Assembly: GCF_048898065.1 (NCBI RefSeq) | Contig: NZ_JBLWFI010000001.1 | Location: 1,790,155 to 1,854,154, forward strand | DNA: 64,000 bases | Origin: Tepidibacillus_B infernus | GTDB taxonomy: Bacteria > Bacillota > Bacilli > Tepidibacillales > Tepidibacillaceae | Direction: 5' to 3' | Part shown: one piece after another, positions 26,133-35,667 of the stretch | Position numbering within the stretch: the stretch's first letter is position 1 | Layout of the letters: every line of letters begins with the position of its first letter | Notes under the pieces: generated by a model | Told to the model about the DNA's origin: nothing | The model's database searches: none | Seen by the model: the letters and a program-made list of their open reading frames with translations, nothing else | Made by a program: the position numbers and the translations under genes

Positions 26133-27116
26133 TTATTTCATTAAATCTGGATATAGCGCTTTTGCTATGCTTTCTAAACCATCGATGATCCGTGGTCCTG
26201 GTCGATTCACGATGTCACTATCTAGATCTACCACTCGTTTATTTTTAATCGCATCAATGTTTTGCCAACCTTCTTTTTTCATGATGTTTGCTACGGCATT
26301 CTTATCATAGTATCCATATGTAGTAAGGATCACTTGTGGGTTTTTTGAAATAATTTTTTCTTCATTATATTTTATCCAACCTGGGTCTTCAACGATATTG
26401 ATTCCTCCAGCTTCCATTACTAATTCATCCATAAACGTTCCTTTTCCCGGTGTGTATAAATCTGGAGAAACAGCTACAAACACACGTACTTTTTCTTCTG
26501 GTTTCAAAGTAGCTAATTTTTCGTTTATCGATTTTTGTTTTTCCTTCATTTTAGAGACGACTTCTTTCGCTTGTTGTTGCGTATTGGTGACAAGACCAAC
26601 TTTTTCAATCGTTTGATAGACGGCATCTAAACTTTGTGGGTTAAATTGTAAAACAGGTATCTTTAATTCACGAATTTTATCTGTCATTTCTTTGTTATGA
26701 GAACCTAACAAAATTAACTCTGGGTTTAATTTAACGATTTGCTCGATGTTTGGATTTAAACCTTCTTGAAAAACGTACTCTACTTTTTTCTGAACATCAT
26801 GTGGATAGTTATCGTACTTCGTTACTGCAACAACTTTTCCTTCTAAACCTAAGGCAAAGAGTGTTTCTGTGTGACTAGGAATTAAGGATATAATACGCGT
26901 CGGTTCTTTTGTGATCGTAACCTTTGTTCCTGTATCATCTATAATGGTTAATGGGTAGGTTGTTTTTAATGTTTCTTCTTGTTTTTGAGCTTGATTTTGA
27001 ATCGTTTGTTCTTGTGGTTTTGCAGCTTGTTGCCCACATCCGGTAAGAACACCCAACAATAGTAAAATAGCACTTAACAAAAGCAAACTTTTCTTCATAA
27101 AACTTTTTTTCAACAT
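26133..27116 (-). CDS. btuF: Cobalamin-type ABC transporter substrate-binding lipoprotein (BtuF-like)
   Basis: The 327-residue lipoprotein has a signal peptide ending in the lipobox LTGC (about residues 24-27). Two lobes joined by a long helix are typical of BtuF/FecB-type binding proteins; RIISLIPSHTETLFALGL and EGLNPNIEQIVKLNPELIL are characteristic. It is the last gene of the cobalamin operon, so it probably captures vitamin B12 or cobinamide outside the cell. The ATG at 27116 follows GGGAGAG. No BtuC or BtuD genes lie nearby, so it must use a permease encoded elsewhere. Binding of ferric siderophore or haem cannot be excluded from sequence alone. Confidence 0.75.
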   Translation of the reverse strand: MLKKSFMKKSLLLLSAILLLLGVLTGCGQQAAKPQEQTIQNQAQKQEETLKTTYPLTIIDDTGTKVTITKEPTRIISLIPSHTETLFALGLEGKVVAVTKYDNYPHDVQKKVEYVFQEGLNPNIEQIVKLNPELILLGSHNKEMTDKIRELKIPVLQFNPQSLDAVYQTIEKVGLVTNTQQQAKEVVSKMKEKQKSINEKLATLKPEEKVRVFVAVSPDLYTPGKGTFMDELVMEAGGINIVEDPGWIKYNEEKIISKNPQVILTTYGYYDKNAVANIMKKEGWQNIDAIKNKRVVDLDSDIVNRPGPRIIDGLESIAKALYPDLMK

Positions 27117-27152
27117 CTTAATCTCTCCCTTGTTCATAGTATCATGAATGAT

Positions 27153-28637
27153 TTAAAAAATATAGTGATCGAAAAATTGAACATATACTGGTCGTAGAGA
27201 ATGAATGAACCAATCTTCTAGATTCTCAAACATCTTTTCTTTTCGTCTTGAAAATGCGACTCTATCTTTTCTTGGTGGTAATCCATATTTCTCTCGTAGT
27301 CGTTCTAACCACTCATGTCGAAAATGATCTGAATCAAAGATTCCATGAATAAAAGTTCCCCAAGCTGGTAAGTTCGGATGATGAAACCCTTCAAGAGTTC
27401 CATTTTCTAATAAAAACATCCCTTCTTGTTTTTCAGTCCATTCCACAATCCCCATATGAATTTCATAGCCAAAAATAGGTAGCTTAGAATGAACCTTTTT
27501 TCCTTTCACACGGACGGTTTTCTTTTCCTTCTCAAATCTTGTAACCATTGGGAAAAAGGCAAACCCTTCTCGTGATAAAACATTTGATTCGATCAAATCT
27601 GGATCCAACAATCTCTCACCAAGCATTTGATATCCACCGCATATTCCGACTAATTCTCGCTGTTGTGCTACATGATCAACTATTTTTTGCCAAAATCCAG
27701 ATTGCTGCAAAAACTGAAGGTCTTCCATTGTATTTTTTGTTCCTGGCAAAATCACAACATGAGGATTACCAAACTCTTTCACATTATTTACATAGCGAAT
27801 TTGAACATCCTCTTCCAGCTCTAATGGTATAAAATCGGTGTAATTCGATATATACGGATACTTCACAACGACAATGTCTAAGTCCGCGTTTTCTTTTGCC
27901 ATTTGTTTTTGCTGTAAAGCCACCGAATCCTCTTCTTCCCATTCTGGTAATGGATAAAAAGGAAAAACAGCAAGGACCGGAATATCTGTGTACTTTTCAA
28001 TCCACTCGATTCCAGATTGAAAAAGCTGAAGATCTCCACGAAATTTATTAATAAAAATTCCTTTCACCCTTTTTCGTTCTTCTGCTGTCAACAATTGTAG
28101 AGTCCCTACGATTTGGGCAAAAACGCCCCCACGATCAATATCAGCAACCAAAATCACATCTGCATTGGCCCACTCGGCGACCTTCATATTCACAATATCC
28201 CGATCTTTTAAATTCATCTCAACAGGACTACCTGCACCTTCAATGAGGATCAAATCGTACTCCGCTTGTAGTTTCGCTAATGAGTCTTGAACGATTTTTT
28301 TTAATTCTTCATGTTTTGTCTCACGATAATCCCGAAAATTCATTTGTGCGATCGGTTTCCCGTGAACAATCACTTGTGATGCGTATGGATTGCTTGGTTT
28401 CAGTAGAATCGGATTCATATGTTCTGAGGCCACGATCCCAGCCGCATCGGCTTGCAAACCTTGGGCTCGTCCTATTTCTTTCCCATCTACTGTGATATAG
28501 GAATTTAAAGCCATATTTTGCGCTTTAAAGGGAGCAACAGAAACATTTCTTTGCGAAAAGTAACGACATAATGCTGTGACAATCCTACTTTTCCCGACAT
28601 CAGAACCTGTACCCACAATCATTAAAGCCTTAGCCAT
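27153..28637 (-). CDS. cobQ: Cobyric acid synthase
   Basis: CobQ (CbiP) amidates the b, d, e and g side chains of adenosyl-cobyrinic acid diamide using glutamine and ATP. The 494-residue protein has an N-terminal dethiobiotin-synthetase-like ATPase domain (GTGSDVGKS near residue 8) and a C-terminal class I glutaminase-like domain with the nucleophile Cys in VGICGGYQML near 328. The start at 28637 follows AAGGGGAAAG and overlaps the 3' end of cobC by 8 bases. The length is normal. Confidence 0.95.
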   Translation of the reverse strand: MAKALMIVGTGSDVGKSRIVTALCRYFSQRNVSVAPFKAQNMALNSYITVDGKEIGRAQGLQADAAGIVASEHMNPILLKPSNPYASQVIVHGKPIAQMNFRDYRETKHEELKKIVQDSLAKLQAEYDLILIEGAGSPVEMNLKDRDIVNMKVAEWANADVILVADIDRGGVFAQIVGTLQLLTAEERKRVKGIFINKFRGDLQLFQSGIEWIEKYTDIPVLAVFPFYPLPEWEEEDSVALQQKQMAKENADLDIVVVKYPYISNYTDFIPLELEEDVQIRYVNNVKEFGNPHVVILPGTKNTMEDLQFLQQSGFWQKIVDHVAQQRELVGICGGYQMLGERLLDPDLIESNVLSREGFAFFPMVTRFEKEKKTVRVKGKKVHSKLPIFGYEIHMGIVEWTEKQEGMFLLENGTLEGFHHPNLPAWGTFIHGIFDSDHFRHEWLERLREKYGLPPRKDRVAFSRRKEKMFENLEDWFIHSLRPVYVQFFDHYIF

Positions 28638-29226
28638 CTTTACTTTCCCCTTCATCGACTTCTCTCATTTCTTTGTACTGCCAATTCAGATAAAAAAGAG
28701 AGCCAGGTCGAACATTTAATTCATAAAAAGACGTATGGTGAATCATTGAATAAAGAACCCGAATCGGACCTCCATGTGTGATAACAAGCATCGATTGACT
28801 AGCACTTTCCTCTACCCATTGATCAAAAAAGGAAATCAGCCGTGATTTTAATTGCTGTAAGGTTTCCCCATTTGGCGGTGAAATTTGCCAAGGGTCATGA
28901 AGCCATTTGACAAATAACTCTTGTTGATTTTGGTACAACCCATCATAATCTTTCAATTCCCAATCGCCAAAATTCAGTTCTTTCAGCCGCTCATCTTGCA
29001 TAAAAGGAATATTCATGTTCAGTTGTTTACGAATGATCTGCATCGTCTCTATTGTCCTTTTCATTCCGCTATGCACCATCATTTCAACCCGGTGTTGTTG
29101 CAAGAAAGGAACCCATTTTAAGATCTGATCATCATTTTGATCAAGTAAAGGCGGATCACTGCTTCCAAGCAATATTCCTTTTTCATTCCATTTTGTCAAT
29201 CCATGTCGGAGTAAATAAAAGTTCAT
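28630..29226 (-). CDS. cobC: Histidine phosphatase, alpha-ribazole phosphatase
   Basis: The 198-residue protein is a phosphoglycerate-mutase-fold phosphatase: the phospho-acceptor motif LLRHGLTKWNE at residues 4-14, a second arginine in SGMKRTIETM, and the second histidine in VITHGGPIR near 145. In the cobalamin operon it most likely removes the 5'-phosphate from alpha-ribazole or adenosylcobalamin phosphate, completing nucleotide loop assembly. It starts four bases after the cobS stop. Confidence 0.87.
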   Translation of the reverse strand: MNFYLLRHGLTKWNEKGILLGSSDPPLLDQNDDQILKWVPFLQQHRVEMMVHSGMKRTIETMQIIRKQLNMNIPFMQDERLKELNFGDWELKDYDGLYQNQQELFVKWLHDPWQISPPNGETLQQLKSRLISFFDQWVEESASQSMLVITHGGPIRVLYSMIHHTSFYELNVRPGSLFYLNWQYKEMREVDEGESKDG

Positions 29227-29229
29227 GTC

Positions 29230-29970
29230 TCACCTCGATAACAGAACAAACATAAGCCAAAGCAGTGTTTCTCCCCCTTCAATGAACCAGCCATAAACAT
29301 CCCCTGTTAGTCCCCCTAATTTTTTTGTAAAATACACGCCAAATAAAAGGACAAACCCAATAACCAGAAATAACATCTGTAGCGCATAAGCAGTCAGCCA
29401 AAATAATGGTAGAATCCAAACAAAAGTGACTATGAAAGTTTTCAGTGTTAGAGCTTCCTTTAACATCCTTCCGATCCCTTCCTTGCGCGCATAGGGAAAA
29501 CGATATACCGCCAATACAACACCAAAGCGGGCCAGCAAAGGAGCAAAAAGAAATGCTTCTAGGGAAAACTTCGCATCAATACTTAGCAAACTCGATGCCT
29601 TTAACGCAAATAAAATAACAAATCCGATCACACCCATAGCTCCGACACGACTATCCTTCATAATCGCAAGCATTTTTTCTTTATCTCGGCTACTCCCAAT
29701 CCCATCAAAAACATCCATCCAACCATCTGCATGTAACCCTCCTGTTATCCATAAAAGGAAAGAAACCAACAGGATCGAATGAACCGTTCTTGGGAACCAA
29801 TCAATCGTAATTTGCTGAAATAAATAAAGGAAAAACCCAATCATCCAACCTACAGCAGGAAGGTAGAGAATCGAACGTTTCATCCTCTCTTGATCATAAT
29901 GTATGGCATATGGAACCGGAATACGGCTAAAATATTGGATTGCCATCCAAAACGAATCAATTTCATTCAT
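29230..29970 (-). CDS. cobS: Adenosylcobinamide-GDP ribazoletransferase
   Basis: CobS joins alpha-ribazole (phosphate) to adenosylcobinamide-GDP, forming cobalamin at the membrane. The 246-residue protein has about six membrane helices and the family motifs FSRIPVP near residue 14 and GGLHADGWMDVFDG near 77, whose acidic residues bind the nucleotide and Mg2+. The gene follows cobU by 7 bases. Confidence 0.94.
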   Translation of the reverse strand: MNEIDSFWMAIQYFSRIPVPYAIHYDQERMKRSILYLPAVGWMIGFFLYLFQQITIDWFPRTVHSILLVSFLLWITGGLHADGWMDVFDGIGSSRDKEKMLAIMKDSRVGAMGVIGFVILFALKASSLLSIDAKFSLEAFLFAPLLARFGVVLAVYRFPYARKEGIGRMLKEALTLKTFIVTFVWILPLFWLTAYALQMLFLVIGFVLLFGVYFTKKLGGLTGDVYGWFIEGGETLLWLMFVLLSR

Positions 29971-29977
29971 TAATCGC

Positions 29978-30574
29978 CTAATTTTGCATCACCCCTTTCA
30001 TATCGTCTTTGATCAACATCGGGATTCCAGCTACGACTAAATAGACTTGGTCTGCTACCTTTGCTAATTTTTGATTGGTCCAACCTAGCAAATCCTGATA
30101 GATTCGGCCTAAAACATTCATTTCAATTCCACCAAACCCGACCTCATTCGTTACAAGAATTGTAGGTTGGTTCGTTTTCATAAGTGTCTGAATAAAGCGA
30201 TCAATTTGCTCTTCTACTATTTTGACCCCTTGTTCTGATTCCCACATTTCTTTTCCCATTGGATCTTTTTGTAATAAAAGATTAGAAACCCACACTGTAA
30301 CACAATCGATTAAAGTGACAGAATCAGCTGAAGCCTTTTTCTTTGGGGCAAAGTATTGATCAATCCATATTGGCTCTTCGATAATCTTCCAATTTGTTGG
30401 GCGATTTTTTTGATGATGGAGAATTCTTCTTCTCATTTCTTCATCTTTAGCTTCTGCAGTTGCAATATAACGAACATGCCTTTCATATTGACTGGCTAAA
30501 GATTGGGCAAAATTAGATTTGCCACTTCTTACTCCACCTGTAATCAAAGTGACGTTAGCTTGAGGATATGTCAA
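29978..30574 (-). CDS. cobU: Adenosylcobinamide kinase / adenosylcobinamide-phosphate guanylyltransferase
   Basis: CobU phosphorylates adenosylcobinamide and then transfers GMP to it. The 198-residue protein has the P-loop TGGVRSGKSNFA near residue 11, the His-containing RRRILHHQKNRP segment near 48 that includes the guanylylated histidine, and LVTNEVGFGG near 140. The length is standard. Its start overlaps the cobD gene by 20 bases. Confidence 0.94.
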   Translation of the reverse strand: MTYPQANVTLITGGVRSGKSNFAQSLASQYERHVRYIATAEAKDEEMRRRILHHQKNRPTNWKIIEEPIWIDQYFAPKKKASADSVTLIDCVTVWVSNLLLQKDPMGKEMWESEQGVKIVEEQIDRFIQTLMKTNQPTILVTNEVGFGGIEMNVLGRIYQDLLGWTNQKLAKVADQVYLVVAGIPMLIKDDMKGVMQN

Positions 30575-31640
30575 ACTGTTTCAACTCCTTTAAAAGCTCA
30601 AGGTTTTCTTCCCGTGTTTTGATGGCTAAGCGGATAAAATGATCATCTAGTCCTGGAAAAGAATGAGCCAAACGAATAGCGATTCTTTTTTTCTTTAACT
30701 CTTGTTCAAGTCGATCTACGGAAAAAGAAGTGTGTACCAAATAAAAGTTCGTCGTTGTGGGGTAAATGTGATACCCATCGATTTGTCTCATTTCTTGGTA
30801 AAACCACTTTTGTTCCTGATGAATCCATGCCCGCGTTTCTTCCCTAAATGAAATGTCATCAAGTAAAATTATCCCTACCTGTTGTGCCAACGCATTGACT
30901 GTCCAAGGGTCTCGTATCAACTCCATGGAATGAACCAACCACGAAGGTCCAATCGCATACCCTAATCGAATCCCGGGAATAGAGTAAAATTTAGTCAGAG
31001 AGCGCACAAGGATAAGGGGAGTATCTTCTTTAAACAGTTGTATTAACCCATATGGCTCACTTGTAAATTCAATAAACGACTCATCGACCACTAAAAGGGC
31101 CTGCCGATCTTTCACAAGTTGGATCACTTCTACCATTTCTTCTAAAGAAACCATTTGACCTGTTGGGTTGTTCGGACGACAAATATACAGTAAATCCCCT
31201 TTAGATAGAATCGCTTTTAATCTTTCAAGGGGAAATATAAATCGATCTCCATCTATCTCATAAAAGATCCGTTTTATTGGAACATTTGCCGCTTGTAATG
31301 ATGCTTCATATTCTGAAAAAGTAGGATGAACAACGATTCCTTGATTCACACGTAGTACCCTTGGTAAAAGAAAGAAAAGTTCTGCTGCGCCATTTCCAAT
31401 CACGACTTGTTCTTGATTCACTTTTAACTTTTTCGCAATTTGTTCCTTAAAAGGATACGCTTGTTCCAATGGGTATTTACAAATCCACGATCGATCACTT
31501 TGCTGTAAGAAATCCATAATCAAAGCTGGAGGCCCTAATGGATTGGTATTAATACTAAAATCTAGTTTTGCCCAAGACTTACTTCCATGTTCCCTTTTAC
31601 TCAATAAAGGGATATGTTCCTGTAACCATTCTTTCACCAA
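30555..31640 (-). CDS. cobD: L-threonine-O-3-phosphate decarboxylase
   Basis: CobD is a PLP enzyme that makes (R)-1-amino-2-propanol phosphate, the linker between corrin ring and lower ligand. The 361-residue protein is an aminotransferase-fold enzyme with NTNPLGPP near residue 31, CRPNNPTG near 150, and the PLP lysine in VRSLTKFYSIPGIRLGY near 210. It sits beside cbiB, which uses its product. Confidence 0.92.
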   Translation of the reverse strand: MVKEWLQEHIPLLSKREHGSKSWAKLDFSINTNPLGPPALIMDFLQQSDRSWICKYPLEQAYPFKEQIAKKLKVNQEQVVIGNGAAELFFLLPRVLRVNQGIVVHPTFSEYEASLQAANVPIKRIFYEIDGDRFIFPLERLKAILSKGDLLYICRPNNPTGQMVSLEEMVEVIQLVKDRQALLVVDESFIEFTSEPYGLIQLFKEDTPLILVRSLTKFYSIPGIRLGYAIGPSWLVHSMELIRDPWTVNALAQQVGIILLDDISFREETRAWIHQEQKWFYQEMRQIDGYHIYPTTTNFYLVHTSFSVDRLEQELKKKRIAIRLAHSFPGLDDHFIRLAIKTREENLELLKELKQFDISSS

Positions 31641-31649
31641 ATCACCAAC

Positions 31650-32615
31650 CTAATTGGTAAAATAAAGCGACCAAAAGATCACCGTGTACAAGCCAATAAA
31701 GATTCCACTTACACCATATAACAACTGAATCGTTTGTTGAATATGCTCAACCTGAAGCGGTTTAAGATCATCCCCCATATACGCTCTTTTTTTGGGTTGG
31801 CCAAAATAAATATTGACCCCTCCTAAGCGGATATGTAAAGCCCCAGCAACACTCGCTTCTGGGATGCCACTATTCGGACTAGGATGTAAATGTGCATCTC
31901 GAAACCAAATAGAAAGAGACTTTTTTGCATCCAATTGTAACAACCAAGCTGCTAAGACAATGAGAACACCGGTGATCCTTGCAGGGATATAATTAAGTAG
32001 ATCATCAAATCTTGCGGAAGCAAAGCCAAAATCACGATAACGTTCGTTTTTATACCCACACATCGAATCAAGGGTGTTGGCTGCTCGATATACCATTGCC
32101 AACGCAGGTCCTCCTAATATGGCGTAAAATAGTGGAGAAATTACTGCATCGACAATATTTTCTGCAATAGTTTCAACCGTTGCCCGAATCACTTCCGATT
32201 CATCCAAATGATCAGTATCCCGACTAACGATATAACCAACCTGTTTTTTAGCTTCTTCTAGTTCTTTTGCCTTTAATAAAGAGAACAACTTCTTCCCCTC
32301 GTCTGCTAAACCTTTCGTTGCAATTGTGGTTGAAATGAGCCAAGCGCCTACCAACAACGATAACCAAAGATGAACCTGATTCATTACAAATAAAATGAGC
32401 CATACCAATCCATAACTACTGCCAACAATGATAATGACTAAAATAATCCCTAATAACCGCTCTGAAAAATGGAAAGTAAATCTTCGTAAAAATGTTTCCA
32501 TGTTTCGAATAGCTTTGCCAATCAACACCACGGGATGTGTCAATTGCTTTGGATCACCAATCCACAAATCAATGAGAAATGCAGCGATCACTTGCCAATA
32601 AAGATATTGATTCAT
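31650..32615 (-). CDS. cbiB: Adenosylcobinamide-phosphate synthase
   Basis: CbiB attaches aminopropanol phosphate to cobyric acid. This 321-residue integral membrane protein has the family motifs LIDLWIGDPKQLTHPV near the N-terminus, SRDTDHLDESEVIRATVE near 132, and YRAANTLDSM near 175. About five membrane helices are seen. The gene is 17 bases from cobT and 10 bases from cobD, all in one operon. Confidence 0.94.
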   Translation of the reverse strand: MNQYLYWQVIAAFLIDLWIGDPKQLTHPVVLIGKAIRNMETFLRRFTFHFSERLLGIILVIIIVGSSYGLVWLILFVMNQVHLWLSLLVGAWLISTTIATKGLADEGKKLFSLLKAKELEEAKKQVGYIVSRDTDHLDESEVIRATVETIAENIVDAVISPLFYAILGGPALAMVYRAANTLDSMCGYKNERYRDFGFASARFDDLLNYIPARITGVLIVLAAWLLQLDAKKSLSIWFRDAHLHPSPNSGIPEASVAGALHIRLGGVNIYFGQPKKRAYMGDDLKPLQVEHIQQTIQLLYGVSGIFIGLYTVIFWSLYFTN

Positions 32616-32631
32616 ACTCTATCCTCTGTCG

Positions 32632-33693
32632 TTAGTTTTGAGATACGATTTTATTTGCTACGTTTGCCTCTTCAAAGGTAGCCATTTCTTGAAATAGATG
32701 TTGAGCAGAACGAAGTATTGGAAGAGCTAGGATTGCACCTGTTCCTTCCCCTAGTCGTAGGTTCAATTGTAATAATGGATAAATTTGCAACGCTTGTAAC
32801 GTATGTCGATGTCCTGGCTCCTCAGATTGATGGGAAGCAATCATATAAAGTACACTCTTTGTTTCAATCTTTGCTGCAATCAATGCCGAAGCACCCGTAT
32901 TAAAACCATCGAGCAGAATAGGAACTCGCTTATAAGCAGCAGACAAAATCATCCCTGTCATCGCTGCAATTTCATAACCACCAAATGTAGCAAGAACCTC
33001 GATTGGATCATTAGACTGTAGGTTATGGAATTGTAATGCTTGTTGAATGACCTTTTTTTTATGCAACCACTGATCTGAATCCAAACCAGTCCCTCTACCA
33101 ACGACTTCATCAAGAGGTCTTTTTAGCAATGAAGCTGCAATCGCTGCACTCGATGTGGTATTTCCAATCCCCATTTCTCCAATTGCTAATCCTTTTGCAC
33201 CATTTTCTACTTCCATCACCCCTAAATCAAATCCGACTTGAATCGCCTCTATTGCTTCTTGTTTGGTCATCGCTTTTTCTTTGAGAAAATTCCGGGTGCC
33301 TTGTCCAATTTTCTTTTGGATTAAGAGGGGATTATCGATGGAATCTTTCATTCCCACATCGACCACTTTTAACGACACATCGTGTTGGCGTGTTAACACA
33401 TTAATCGCCGCTCCACCATGAAGAAAATTATGAACCATTTGTGTCGTCACTTCGGAAGGAAAAGCGGAAACTCCCTCTTCTGTTACTCCATGGTCCCCTA
33501 CAAAAACAAAACTTGTAATCGGGTCAACACGGAAACGAGTCGTCTGATAAATGCCTGCCAATTGAATGGCCAAATCTTCTAACATTCCCAAACTACCCTG
33601 TGGTTTTGTCAATTGATCTAAATGGGTCTCTGCTTCTTTCATTACATTCACATCTAACAATTGAATCTGATCAATAGCCGTTTGCCAATTCAT
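32632..33693 (-). CDS. cobT: Nicotinate-nucleotide-dimethylbenzimidazole phosphoribosyltransferase
   Basis: CobT activates the lower ligand base to alpha-ribazole phosphate using nicotinate mononucleotide. The 353-residue protein shows TKPQGSLGMLEDLA near residue 29, FVGDHGV near 65, GEMGIGNTTSSAA near 170 and the catalytic glutamate region LRLGEGTGAILA near 315. Genes making 5,6-dimethylbenzimidazole are absent here, so the base may be salvaged or made elsewhere. Confidence 0.95.
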   Translation of the reverse strand: MNWQTAIDQIQLLDVNVMKEAETHLDQLTKPQGSLGMLEDLAIQLAGIYQTTRFRVDPITSFVFVGDHGVTEEGVSAFPSEVTTQMVHNFLHGGAAINVLTRQHDVSLKVVDVGMKDSIDNPLLIQKKIGQGTRNFLKEKAMTKQEAIEAIQVGFDLGVMEVENGAKGLAIGEMGIGNTTSSAAIAASLLKRPLDEVVGRGTGLDSDQWLHKKKVIQQALQFHNLQSNDPIEVLATFGGYEIAAMTGMILSAAYKRVPILLDGFNTGASALIAAKIETKSVLYMIASHQSEEPGHRHTLQALQIYPLLQLNLRLGEGTGAILALPILRSAQHLFQEMATFEEANVANKIVSQN

Positions 33694-33705
33694 GTTCTTT
33701 CCTCC

Positions 33706-34248
33706 TCAATATTCAATTCCTTTGACAGCTGGAATTCCTTCATTATAGTAATGTTTTACTTCTTGAATTTCAGAAACAAGATCTGCTTGGTTGATGAGTT
33801 CTGGTTTAACATTACGACCTGTAATCACCACATGTAACGCTTTTGGTCTTTGTTGAAGTAATTGAATCACTTCTTTTAGTGGAAGAACATCATCGATGGG
33901 AAAATCAGTGATTGCTAAAGCATTATTCAACTCGTCTAATACAATTAGATCGTAAGAACCCGACATTGTTTTTTCTTTAACTAATTCCCAAGCCCTGTTT
34001 AACGCTTGACGATGTTCCTCTGCCGTTTTCGTCCAGGTAAAGCCGATACCTAATTGAATAATCTCAATCCCTAACTTCTCTAATGTCTTTTTTTCTCCAT
34101 AATCCCTTTCAGGTGATTTGATAAATTGAAAGATGCCTACCTTTAGACCCTGACCGAATGCTCGAACGGCTAGTCCAATTGCAGCTGTCGTTTTTCCTTT
34201 TCCGTTTCCCGTATAAATGATCGTTAAGCCTTTTTTCGTTTCTTTCAT
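33706..34248 (-). CDS. cobO: Corrinoid adenosyltransferase (CobA/CobO/BtuR type)
   Basis: The enzyme transfers the 5'-deoxyadenosyl group from ATP to cob(I)alamin-type corrinoids, forming the Co-C bond. The 180-residue product has the unusual P-loop GNGKGKTTAA near residue 13 and DLIVLDELNNAL near 112. The ATG at 34248 is chosen for GGAGAG upstream. The size matches the BtuR family. Confidence 0.93.
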   Translation of the reverse strand: MKETKKGLTIIYTGNGKGKTTAAIGLAVRAFGQGLKVGIFQFIKSPERDYGEKKTLEKLGIEIIQLGIGFTWTKTAEEHRQALNRAWELVKEKTMSGSYDLIVLDELNNALAITDFPIDDVLPLKEVIQLLQQRPKALHVVITGRNVKPELINQADLVSEIQEVKHYYNEGIPAVKGIEY

Positions 34249-34275
34249 CAATTTCTCTCCTTTCTTCAAGTGAAT

Positions 34276-35667
34276 TTATCTTTTTTTTTGATATTCAACT
34301 GCTTTTTCTAACCAATGAATAACCACATTCGGATTTGAAGGAAAGTAGAAGTGTGTATATCCAGCTACTAGATTTTCCTGATGGTAACCATCCGAAAATT
34401 CTCCACCTAATCCCTTTACCTTATACGCATATGGGTAGTTTTCAATCGTTGGAATTAATCTAGAATAGTGAAATTCGTGTCCTCTTGCTGTCTCTCCTTT
34501 GTTTAATAATACTTGTTGCGTAAGTGCTGTGATTTCCCGATATCCTAATGCAGCCAAACGTTGTTGCATTTGAACTTTCGCTGGAATGATCCCAACCATC
34601 TCATACGAATTTCCATTGTGATCAATAATCTCCTCAGTTAAGAACATATAACCGCCACATTCGGCAAATGTTGGCATTCCCTGACTGATCTTTTCCCGAA
34701 AATCCGCGATTATCTTTTTCTGGACTGTTAATTGAGCAGCAAATTCTTCCGGAAATCCTCCTCCGATATACAATCCATCTGCATCAACAGGAATGGTTTC
34801 TCCGGCTAAGGGGCTAAAGTATTGAATTCTTGCTCCGTATTGTTCTAGTAGCTCTAAATTCTCTGGATAATAGAAATGAAATGCTTCATCTTTAGCCACA
34901 GCAATGGTGATAGGATAACGTCGCTCAGAAAGTGATTGGAACATAGGACTATGGTTAACAATGACTTCCTTTGCTTTTTTGGCAATTTGTACGAATTGAT
35001 CGAGATCAATATGCTCTTCTATCGATCCTGCTAATTGTTGAAATAATGGATTAAGTTCCCCTCGTTCAATTGCTGGAACAAGTCCTAAATGTCTTTCCGG
35101 TATACTCATGATTTGATTTTTGATTAAATAACCAATCACTGGAATTCCTGTCACATCTTCGATCGCCTTTTTTACCAATTGATAATGTCGATATCCTCCT
35201 ACTTGATTGACAACCACTCCGGCAATATTTATCCGGGAATCCATTCGCTTAAACCCAAGGACCATCGCTGCAGCACTTCGGGCTACTCCCTCTGCATTGA
35301 TGACCAAAACGACTGGAGCGTTTAATAATCGACTAATTTCCGCAGTACTTCCTCTGTCACTTAGAGGGTCTTTGCCATCAAAAAAACCCATTACACCCTC
35401 AATTATTGCAAGATCTGCACCAAGTGAACCGCGGATAAAGATTTCCTTCATGATTTCTGAATCAACCATCCAAGTATCAAGATTCCTTGACTCCCTTTTT
35501 GTCACTGCAGTGTGATATGTAGGATCAATATAATCGGGTCCTACTTTAAACCCTTGAACAGTGATTCCTCTTTTTACTAGAGCAGCCATTATACCAATCG
35601 TTAACGTCGTTTTCCCTACTCCACTTCCTGTCCCAGCAATGACAACTCTTGGAATCTGTGTTTTCAT
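34276..35667 (-). CDS. cbiA: Cobyrinate a,c-diamide synthase
   Basis: CbiA amidates the a and c side chains of cobyrinic acid with glutamine and ATP. The 463-residue protein has an N-terminal ATPase domain (GTGSGVGKTTLT near residue 12) and a C-terminal glutaminase domain with GGGFPEEFA near 300 and the catalytic Cys in AECGGYMFL near 333. It overlaps cbiG by 4 bases. It is related to CobQ in fold but shorter. Confidence 0.95.
   Translation of the reverse strand: MKTQIPRVVIAGTGSGVGKTTLTIGIMAALVKRGITVQGFKVGPDYIDPTYHTAVTKRESRNLDTWMVDSEIMKEIFIRGSLGADLAIIEGVMGFFDGKDPLSDRGSTAEISRLLNAPVVLVINAEGVARSAAAMVLGFKRMDSRINIAGVVVNQVGGYRHYQLVKKAIEDVTGIPVIGYLIKNQIMSIPERHLGLVPAIERGELNPLFQQLAGSIEEHIDLDQFVQIAKKAKEVIVNHSPMFQSLSERRYPITIAVAKDEAFHFYYPENLELLEQYGARIQYFSPLAGETIPVDADGLYIGGGFPEEFAAQLTVQKKIIADFREKISQGMPTFAECGGYMFLTEEIIDHNGNSYEMVGIIPAKVQMQQRLAALGYREITALTQQVLLNKGETARGHEFHYSRLIPTIENYPYAYKVKGLGGEFSDGYHQENLVAGYTHFYFPSNPNVVIHWLEKAVEYQKKR

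Noticed and set aside
26133..27116. Iron-siderophore rather than cobalamin binding for the last operon gene
   Set aside because: Not excluded, but the position inside the cobalamin operon makes the BtuF role more likely, so it was kept as the main call.
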